A stretch of 64,000 bases of DNA from Desulfoluna sp. (GTDB lineage Bacteria > Desulfobacterota > Desulfobacteria > Desulfobacterales > Desulfolunaceae). The translations under genes were made by a program, and so were the position numbers. Below the pieces are notes generated by a model. That model did not search any database, was not told the origin of the DNA, and worked only from the letters and a program-made list of their open reading frames with translations. Positions 53,158-59,703 of this stretch are shown one piece after another. Numbering within the stretch: position 1 is the stretch's first letter; every line of letters starts with the position of its first letter. The DNA lies in the NCBI RefSeq assembly GCF_030145185.1, contig NZ_JAQYWB010000011.1, forward strand, positions 37,447 to 101,446, in the 5' to 3' direction.

Positions 53158-54254
53158 TTTTTGAATAAATCCCGTCCAAAGGGTATAAGACGGGGGAGCC
53201 TTGAGTTAGCCGCTACACCAGAACCTGAACTTCTTTTATAAATATCATCAGAGTGGATACTTTTAATTTTCGCAATAATTTCAGGGATGCTCGGGATATT
53301 AGGGTGGTTAAACCCTATTCCATAAGCAATAACTTCATATGGCGAAAGAAGGAACCCGCCTTTAAATCTATCGTCATCGGCTAAATACTTTTTAAACGAA
53401 TTTGAGCCGAGTGCGTCTGCCAAAGCATCAAAAGTGCCCTTAAACGATTTCTCAGCATGGTCGTAATTAAATTCAGGGTTTTCAGCTATTTTAATCATAT
53501 TATCAGTGATATATGCACTAACATCTTTTACATCATCGTATTTTATACTTTCAACGTGTGAAAAGACAACAAATCTCAAAGCTAACTCCATGTCATACTT
53601 TTCGATAATATTTTTATCACTTAATGATATGCATTCAAGAAATGATTCGTGGCATGCTAAGCTTGTAAGCCATTCAAAGGCTTTTGAGTTAGCCATTAGA
53701 AGTATACAATTACGTACTTCTTGAGGCGTTAAAGTAGAACCGCCGGTATTAAGTCTTTGAAAAAGTTCATATTTGGCTACATCGTCACTTTCTCTAAGTA
53801 TGATACTTACGGATATTTTTGATCGCTTAATTAATAAACGTTGCTGGATACTTAATGAATTTACATCATCATCAGGGATATTCCATTTTTTGCCTTGAAG
53901 AGATGTAAGATAACGTGTCTTTTCCAAGACTAATGGCTCTACATAATCGTTCCTATCATCCTTCAAAATTCCAACAAATTGATATATTGTTGAAAGGCGT
54001 TGGAGCCCATCCACAACGTCCCAAACACCGTCCTGCCGTTGGCTTACAAATATCGGAGGAATAGGAATTCCGAGTAAAATAGATTCAATCAAGTTGCTTT
54101 TTTGTGTTTCAGACCATCGATAAAAACGCTGAAATTCAGGATGGATATCAATTTCTTTGTTGTCATAGAGGCTGATCCATTCCCCGATTGACATACTATA
54201 ACCGTCTGTCCTGATTTCTTTGCGCATCAAATCAATTTCATCTTGTAAGGACAT
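53154..54254 (-). CDS. DUF262 (ParB/GmrSD N-terminal-like) protein
   Basis: 366 aa. The DUF262 core is clear: PEFQRFYRWSETQKSNLIES, LLGIPIPPIFV, and DGLQRLST (82-89, usually DGQQR). This ParB-like domain can hydrolyse nucleotides or nick DNA. The C-terminal DUF1524 HNH nuclease of full GmrSD proteins is absent; the HEPN protein may supply the nuclease. AT-rich and foreign in composition. It lies between the CI gene and int, a usual place for accessory genes. GGAG nine bases before the ATG. Confidence 0.87.
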   Translation of the reverse strand: MSLQDEIDLMRKEIRTDGYSMSIGEWISLYDNKEIDIHPEFQRFYRWSETQKSNLIESILLGIPIPPIFVSQRQDGVWDVVDGLQRLSTIYQFVGILKDDRNDYVEPLVLEKTRYLTSLQGKKWNIPDDDVNSLSIQQRLLIKRSKISVSIILRESDDVAKYELFQRLNTGGSTLTPQEVRNCILLMANSKAFEWLTSLACHESFLECISLSDKNIIEKYDMELALRFVVFSHVESIKYDDVKDVSAYITDNMIKIAENPEFNYDHAEKSFKGTFDALADALGSNSFKKYLADDDRFKGGFLLSPYEVIAYGIGFNHPNIPSIPEIIAKIKSIHSDDIYKRSSGSGVAANSRLPRLIPFGRDLFKK

Positions 54255-54295
54255 TTTGTCTGACTCCGTTTAAATTTTATTTTCTCCAATACATC

Positions 54296-54760
54296 TTAAA
54301 CAACCAACCTGAACAATTGATTCATCCCTTTATCATCCACCGCTTTCCCCTCTTCCGGGGCCGCAAAATATTCATAAGCCAGAGCGATGAACCGGGCTTT
54401 TTTGTCCGGGACCAGTTCCTTGCCTTCGCTTTCCAGCCTCTCTTCCACCCACTTGATAATCCGGTGCAGGATCTCCAGATCGATGGTGAGATCTGGCTGG
54501 GCTTCCCCTGGTGCTCCTGATTCATCCCCGAACATTTCCCCTTCACCGGTCAACAGCCAGTTGATGTTGGCCGAAAAGGTTTCACGTATGTGAAATAAAG
54601 TTTCCGCTGATGGTGTGCGGCCTTTTAAATAGTTATGGAAGGTTGCTATTGGAATACCCGCTTTTTTCGCAAATACCGTTGATTTTCCAGCACATTTAAT
54701 ATCGACCAGCTCATGGAGCCGCTCTGATATGTTTCCCATTTGTGAAATTCTACTTGACAT
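54296..54760 (-). CDS. Phage CI-like repressor
   Basis: 154 aa. N-terminal HTH of the phage CI type (STVFAKKAGIPIATFHNYLK, GRTPSAETLFHIRETF, then NINWLLTGEGEMF). The S24 peptidase domain is absent, so RecA-dependent self-cleavage is unlikely and derepression may need a helper phage or antirepressor. GGAG four bases before ATG 54760. Divergent from the Cro-like gene across a shared operator. Confidence 0.88.
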   Translation of the reverse strand: MSSRISQMGNISERLHELVDIKCAGKSTVFAKKAGIPIATFHNYLKGRTPSAETLFHIRETFSANINWLLTGEGEMFGDESGAPGEAQPDLTIDLEILHRIIKWVEERLESEGKELVPDKKARFIALAYEYFAAPEEGKAVDDKGMNQLFRLVV

Positions 54761-54780
54761 AATTCTCCGTTTGGGAAATT

Positions 54781-54802
54781 TTGTTGAGTAACAGCTCAAC
54801 AA
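54781..54802. promoter_or_regulatory. Lysogeny-switch operator
   Basis: TTGTTGAG-taacag-CTCAACAA, perfect 8-bp arms, central in the 63-bp divergent region between the CI-like and Cro-like genes. Confidence 0.8.
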
Positions 54803-54823
54803 AAAAATACATAGGAGGAGACC

Positions 54824-55018
54824 ATGACAAAAGACGAAATCAAGACGGCCATGAAAGCCAAGGGCACTCGCCCCGTTGATCTTGCCAAAAAAGCAGGAGT
54901 ATCCCGCTCCATGGTGAGTCATGTCATGGCGGGCCGGTATCCGGGTTCCCGTGTCAGGGGATGGATTGCTGAGGCGCTGGGTAAGACGCCGCCGGAGATC
55001 TGGCCGCCCAAATGTTGA
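54824..55018 (+). CDS. Cro/Ner-like small HTH protein
   Basis: 64 aa. HTH in PVDLAKKAGVSRSMVSHVMA, with Ner-like C-terminus (GWIAEALGKTPPEIWPPK). Likely the lytic-side partner of the CI-like repressor. AGGAGG five bases before the ATG. Confidence 0.87.
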   Translation: MTKDEIKTAMKAKGTRPVDLAKKAGVSRSMVSHVMAGRYPGSRVRGWIAEALGKTPPEIWPPKC

Positions 55019-55048
55019 GTGGTTCCATATTGCCATAAATGTTGAGTG
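55010..55048 (+). repeat. Direct repeat with operator half-sites
   Basis: AAATGTTGAGTG at 55010-55021 and 55037-55048 (period 27). Both contain TGTTGAG, the half-site of the 54781 operator; the first includes the stop codon of the Cro-like gene. Confidence 0.5.
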
Positions 55049-55141
55049 ACGCAAGCAAAAAAGCAAAAGGCGTGGCTGGTCTTTAAGATCAGTATTCCAC
55101 TTTTAAATCGAATAGATAACAGGAATGGAGCTGGAAGAGTC

Positions 55142-55642
55142 ATGTACAGGAATGAATTCATTGGACTTTTAGAGGGAATACAGCGGGACGTGAAGGCTCA
55201 TGGGGTCAGGGTGCTGGCGGAGCGACTTTCGGTGCGGCCGCAAACCCTTTATGCGGATGTGGACCCCCAGTCCGTGGGGCGTCGCACCAACAAACTGGGC
55301 CTTCTTGACTGGATGGTGGTCCTGGAGGAGACCCGGAATCTCAACAGCCTGGATGAGGTCAACCGCCATTTCGGCCGCATCAGCCTGCCCATCCCCGAAT
55401 CCACCGACGAGATGAACGCCATGAGCTGGATGCAGTGTTGCGCCACCATCGCCAAGGAGTCCGCCGAAGCCATTAAGGTCCTGGCCGACGGCCTCAGCAA
55501 CGACGGAGATCTGGATGCAGGGGAGCTGGCCGATTGCGAGAAGGAAACATGGGAAGCCCTTCAGGCCTTTGGCGCTTTATACCTGGCCATTCAAACCAAA
55601 CGGAAAGAATTCAAAATCATTCAAGCCGGGGCAAACAGATGA
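55142..55642 (+). CDS. Phage regulatory protein CII family
   Basis: About 166 aa. The pattern of an N-terminal helix (FIGLLEGIQRDVKAHGVRVL), DNA-binding region (AERLSVRPQTLYADVDPQ), DWMVVLEETRNLNSLDEVNRHF and a long helical C-terminus is typical of phage CII (Pfam phage_CII) in P2-like and related elements. It should act with the switch genes to steer lysogeny. The start at 55142 is chosen over upstream open frame because the family begins with MYRNEFIG-like residues. Confidence 0.8.
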   Translation: MYRNEFIGLLEGIQRDVKAHGVRVLAERLSVRPQTLYADVDPQSVGRRTNKLGLLDWMVVLEETRNLNSLDEVNRHFGRISLPIPESTDEMNAMSWMQCCATIAKESAEAIKVLADGLSNDGDLDAGELADCEKETWEALQAFGALYLAIQTKRKEFKIIQAGANR

Positions 55643-55863
55643 TGAAGGCCAAGCCCAAGATGAGGCCCTCCAGCCGTGTTGTGGCTGTGGGGCTGATCGA
55701 TGATGTGCGGTTCATCATTGAAATCTGTTTCAAAGATCGATGGCTCCCCCTGGGGGATTCAAAGGGGATGCACTCCTTTTATACAAAGGAGGAGAGGGAC
55801 GCGGCCATGGAAGGATTCCAAGACGAATTTGATGAGAGGGAGGCCAACGGTGAATACAGCTGA
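55639..55863 (+). CDS. Small phage protein, first of a tandem paralogous pair
   Basis: 74 aa. FKDRWLPLGDSKGMHSFYTK, then EERDAAMEGF, closely resembles the next gene's product. Start overlaps the CII stop (ATGATGA). Unknown function. Confidence 0.65.
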   Translation: MMKAKPKMRPSSRVVAVGLIDDVRFIIEICFKDRWLPLGDSKGMHSFYTKEERDAAMEGFQDEFDEREANGEYS

Positions 55864-56044
55864 AACCAAACTGAGGCCAGCCACCTGGAGCAACACACAA
55901 ACCCATGAAGCCGTTTACGGCATTGAAATATTGACGGGGGGCAAGTGGCTCCCCATGGGCGATGAGAACGGCTTTTTTATGTTTGACGCAGACGAAGAGA
56001 GAGACGCAGCCATGGCAGAGCACCGGGCCATCCTGGAAGCGTAG
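55850..56044 (+). CDS. Small phage protein, second of a tandem paralogous pair
   Basis: 64 aa from GTG 55850 (GGGAGG six bases upstream), overlapping the previous gene by 14 bases. GGKWLPMGDENGFFMFDADE and EERDAAMAEH repeat the pattern of its neighbour. Unknown function. Confidence 0.65.
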   Translation: MNTAETKLRPATWSNTQTHEAVYGIEILTGGKWLPMGDENGFFMFDADEERDAAMAEHRAILEA

Positions 56045-56061
56045 AAAAAGGAATTTGTATG

Positions 56062-56087
56062 TGGGCCGATGTTTGTCGGGGTGAGAG
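56062..56087 (+). repeat. 26-bp hairpin repeat, copy 2
   Basis: Copy of 51909-51934 with one substitution that converts an A-T to a G-T pair in the stem. Just upstream of the small gene at 56127. Confidence 0.65.
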
Positions 56088-56126
56088 CCACAACCATCGG
56101 CACGGTGAGAAGTACGGGAGAGATCT

Positions 56127-56336
56127 ATGCGAAAGCAGATTACATATACAGCGGACACGGTTGAAGACATCATGGCCACCCTTGATCGGGATGCGGCCAT
56201 CATTGAAGTGCTTGTGGGCGTCATTGTCAGGGGCGAATGTCTCTCTGCCGAGAACGCCACGTGGCTTGAAGAGAGTTGGAAGCAGGATATTTTGCGTTGC
56301 ATCAAGCGCGTGGAGACGGAGGGGCGTTATGTATGA
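56127..56336 (+). CDS. Small hypothetical phage protein
   Basis: 69 aa, acidic and helical. GGGAGA five bases before the ATG. Overlaps the primase start by eight bases, so probably translated with it. Confidence 0.65.
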   Translation: MRKQITYTADTVEDIMATLDRDAAIIEVLVGVIVRGECLSAENATWLEESWKQDILRCIKRVETEGRYV

Positions 56337-58968
56337 TGGAGGCGTTTCAGACAACCGGGCCGGAGAGATTGTTGCGGCCCTTAGGCAGGATGCCCGGTTT
56401 CAGTTCAAAGACCAGGGGGGCTATCTCCGGTACGGGATCTGTCCCAACTGCGGGCATAAAGAACTATACGTCAGCAAGGCCAAACCCTTTCGCATTGCGT
56501 GTGGACGGGACAACAATTGCGGCCAGAGCTGGACGGCCAAGGAGTTGTTGCCGCATCTTTTTGAAAATTATGAGAAGCGGTTTCCACCCACACAGTCGAA
56601 TCCCAATGCGACGGCGGATGCGTACCTCCATGAGGAAAGGGGTTTCGAGCTGGCTCGTATTCGGGGCTGGTACAGTCAATACCAGTGGAAAGACAGGGAC
56701 CGGTGGATTACGTCCATTCGTTTTCCGCTGAATGGCGATGCCTCCATCTACTGGGAACGCCTTGTTCGCATTGGATCGGACGGGCGCAAGGCCAACTTTG
56801 GTGGCAAGTATAAAGGCATGGCCTGGGTTCCTCCTGGTCAGCTGCTTGAACAGGGCAATCGGTGCTTTATTACAGAAGGCATTTTTGATGCCATGGCCTT
56901 TATGCATGCCGGTGAAAAATCAGCGGCGTCTATGTCGTCAGGAAATTTTCCGGATCAACTGATTAAGGGGGCGCACAAGCGCGGGGTTGTCTGGATCCTT
57001 GCCTTTGATAACGACAAGGCCGGGCAAAAGGCCGTGCGTAAGCACGCCCTTCGCTTGAAGGGCATGGGAGAATTTGTGGAGGTGGCCCTTCCTCCTGACG
57101 GCAAGGAGGATTGGAACGATCTTTACCAGAAAGGGCGGCTGAATGAATCGTTCATTGATGCCTGCCTTTACCGTGGGCGGCTTTTTATGGCCACCTCTCC
57201 CGGTGAAAAGGCGTGGCATATGTTTCAGAATCAGAAGGAGCATAGCCAGAGACGCTTTATCGTGGAGTTCGGAAACGGCCTTTATCGTTTTGAGGTCAAC
57301 AGTTCTCTTGACGCCGTCGTTGAAGAACGGGGGATCGATCTGGCAAGCGCTGAGGGGTATGAGGCCTTTAAGGATCACACCACGCAGGATCAGATCAGCA
57401 ACGCCGTTCCAGAGCTTGTTTACATTATTGATGATGAGGAGATGGATCAGTACCGGTATGTGTTCCGGATCCGCTACAAGAACAGCAACAGGGTGGACCT
57501 GAAGGAGTTCAACGGGAATGCCCTGGTCAAGGTGGAGGCTTTCGCCGCCACCATGCTCACAGGGGCCAGGGGGGTGGAGTTCAAAGCCACCGAATATGAG
57601 TTTCAATATATGCGCCGGGGGTGGCTTGATCCCGTTGGCCGGGAACCGGATACCGTCTCTACCATTCCTTACCTTGGCTACCATGCCGAAACCGGAGCCT
57701 ACATTTTTCAGAAACACGCCTATTATAAAGGAAAGGAGATCCCGGTAAACGATCACGGGTATTTCAAAATTGGGGGGCTGGGGCTTAGGAGCTCGCTTCG
57801 CTCCGGCGTGCGGATCCAAACCGGCGAAGAGTTCAACCCTTCGTGGTTTCCTGAATACCTTCGCGTTTACAGCTGGCAGGGGCTCTCCTGCCTCTCCTGG
57901 TGGTTGGGCTCCCATTTCGTTCAGCAGATCCGCAAGAAGTATCGCCGTTATCCTTTCTTCGAATTGTCGGGCCTGAAGGACACAGGCAAATCCGACATGC
58001 TCCAGTTGCTCTGGAAGTGCAGTGGCCGTGACGACTACGAAGGGTTCAACCCCAGGAAGGACAACCCCAAGGCCGTGCGTCGAAAGTTCAACCAGCTCTC
58101 CAACCTGCCCACCAGTCTCCTGGAAACCGACTATGGCGATGGCAGAGAGAACGGACAGCAACAGTACAACTTCGATGCCCTTAAAGATCTTTTCAATGGC
58201 AGGGGCACCGGCGCTGTTGGTCTCCCCACCAAAGGCAACGACATTTACGAGCAGGCGTTTCTGGGTTCTCTCATCGCATCCCAGAACCACCGGGTTGATG
58301 GCCATGAGGCCACCCTTTCTCGAATTGTCCACTGCCACATGACCGATGAACACCACCGGCCCGAGAACAAAGCCCTGGCCGAAGAGTTGCCGGCACGTCC
58401 CGTGGAAGCCTTCAGTGGTTTCCTGGGGGCGGCCCTGAAGAGTGAACACCAGATTCTCACCCGGACCTATGCAGCCTTCGAACGCCTGAAGCCCCGCTTT
58501 GATAACCAGGGGCTCAGCAACCGTGTTGCCTTTTGCCATTGCCTGGTGGCCGCCCTGGGTGACGGCCTTCGTGTGCTCTTTCCGGACATGACCGAAGAGC
58601 TTGCCAACCAGTTGACAGACTATCTCATCGGACGCGCCAAGGAGCGCGAGAGCCTTCTTCAACAGGAAGACAGTCTCTGTGATCAATTCTGGAAGGCCTT
58701 TAAGTACATGAACGAAGATGTCTTTGAGCAGGACATGCAGAAGAGCCGATCCGGATGGATGAACCATTCAGCCAAGACAGAGCTTATCGCCATCAACATG
58801 CAGGAGTTCCGGGCCGCATGCATCGATTTTAAACAGCCCATTCCCCAGGACATGCTGAGGCTCCAGGAGGCGCTGAAGGGAAGCCAGACCCATACCTTCG
58901 TAAAGTCCGGAAACGTCTACAGCCGCCACAAGAAGCGGAGCATCAGTTGTTTTGTGTTCCAAGCATAG
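56329..58968 (+). CDS. Phage primase-helicase (CHC2-like zinc finger, TOPRIM, DUF927)
   Basis: About 879 aa. Zinc finger near residue 30 (CPNCGHKELYV, then CGRDNNCGQSW), TOPRIM domain ~150-290 (EGIFDAMAFMHAG; LAFDNDKAGQKAVR), and a C-terminal DUF927-type helicase region with Walker A in GLKDTGKSDML. This layout is a replication initiator like the PICI pri-rep or P4 alpha-type proteins: primase plus helicase acting at a nearby origin. GGAGG six bases before ATG 56329. The mirrored-iteron region follows the stop directly. Confidence 0.9.
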   Translation: MYDGGVSDNRAGEIVAALRQDARFQFKDQGGYLRYGICPNCGHKELYVSKAKPFRIACGRDNNCGQSWTAKELLPHLFENYEKRFPPTQSNPNATADAYLHEERGFELARIRGWYSQYQWKDRDRWITSIRFPLNGDASIYWERLVRIGSDGRKANFGGKYKGMAWVPPGQLLEQGNRCFITEGIFDAMAFMHAGEKSAASMSSGNFPDQLIKGAHKRGVVWILAFDNDKAGQKAVRKHALRLKGMGEFVEVALPPDGKEDWNDLYQKGRLNESFIDACLYRGRLFMATSPGEKAWHMFQNQKEHSQRRFIVEFGNGLYRFEVNSSLDAVVEERGIDLASAEGYEAFKDHTTQDQISNAVPELVYIIDDEEMDQYRYVFRIRYKNSNRVDLKEFNGNALVKVEAFAATMLTGARGVEFKATEYEFQYMRRGWLDPVGREPDTVSTIPYLGYHAETGAYIFQKHAYYKGKEIPVNDHGYFKIGGLGLRSSLRSGVRIQTGEEFNPSWFPEYLRVYSWQGLSCLSWWLGSHFVQQIRKKYRRYPFFELSGLKDTGKSDMLQLLWKCSGRDDYEGFNPRKDNPKAVRRKFNQLSNLPTSLLETDYGDGRENGQQQYNFDALKDLFNGRGTGAVGLPTKGNDIYEQAFLGSLIASQNHRVDGHEATLSRIVHCHMTDEHHRPENKALAEELPARPVEAFSGFLGAALKSEHQILTRTYAAFERLKPRFDNQGLSNRVAFCHCLVAALGDGLRVLFPDMTEELANQLTDYLIGRAKERESLLQQEDSLCDQFWKAFKYMNEDVFEQDMQKSRSGWMNHSAKTELIAINMQEFRAACIDFKQPIPQDMLRLQEALKGSQTHTFVKSGNVYSRHKKRSISCFVFQA

Positions 58969-59019
58969 ACAAGGCCCCTTTCGGGGCTTTTAACCCACGA
59001 TATGTATAGGATTTACATT

Positions 59020-59350
59020 GGGGTGGGTGGGTCCGGAAAGGGCGAATGAAACGAATGAAACAGGGAATGCCTCTTTATAACAGTGGATTGCAAAGGATTT
59101 TCACCCGAATTTTTGGCGAATGTCGAGCGAATGTCATACGAATTTTATTTCGAGCCAAGACGAACGTTTTTTGAATGACCCGAATTTTTTATATTATTGA
59201 ATTTATTATATATATAAAGAATAGAAAGAAAAACATTCGTGGACATTCGTGAAACATTCGTGTCGGGTTTACCCTATATCCATCAATATAATAACCTGTT
59301 ACAGAAAAACATTCGTTCATTCGGGCGTTCCTGACACCCCACCCACCCAA
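59020..59350. other. Candidate replication origin with mirrored CGAATG iterons
   Basis: Left side, plus strand: CGAATGAA at 59043 and 59052; CGAATK at 59106, 59117, 59128, 59139 (period 11). Centre: AT-rich tract 59183-59230 with no G/C clusters. Right side: ACATTCGT at 59233, 59243, 59254 and CATTCG at 59310 and 59319. Outermost, GGGTGGGTGGG-type sequences (59021 and, inverted, 59338) flank everything. The whole region is roughly palindromic and lies just after the primase-helicase gene, as PICI and P4 origins do. Confidence 0.75.
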
Positions 59351-59376
59351 ATGTGGACAACTCTAAGGAGATCATC

Positions 59377-59688
59377 ATGAAACCTGTGTGCACAAAGAAA
59401 CTGTGGACCGTCTTCCACGAGATGAAACAGGCAAACGAAAACATTGGATCCATGTGCTGTGATACCTTTGCCACTGCCTGTTACCTTCATCTCAAAGCAG
59501 AGTCCAAAGAGGAGCGCGTCGCCGCCCGCAAACTCATTCAACAGGTGCTGGATGTGATGGGGTGGGAGAACCGGAGAACTTTTTTTAACCGCCTGTTTGA
59601 TTCTTTGCCAGGAAATGAAGTGATGTATGCGGAGGCGATCCCGAAGCATTCGGAATTCAGGAGGTTGTTTGCGGGGGAGAATCGTTGA
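59377..59688 (+). CDS. Small hypothetical phage protein
   Basis: About 103 aa from ATG 59377 (AAGGAGA upstream). Helical; HEMKQANENIGSMCCDTFAT and ARKLIQQVLDVMGW segments; no known domain. Last gene of the plus-strand replication block, converging with the accessory operon. Confidence 0.65.
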   Translation: MKPVCTKKLWTVFHEMKQANENIGSMCCDTFATACYLHLKAESKEERVAARKLIQQVLDVMGWENRRTFFNRLFDSLPGNEVMYAEAIPKHSEFRRLFAGENR

Positions 59689-59703
59689 TAAACAAATAAT
59701 GGT

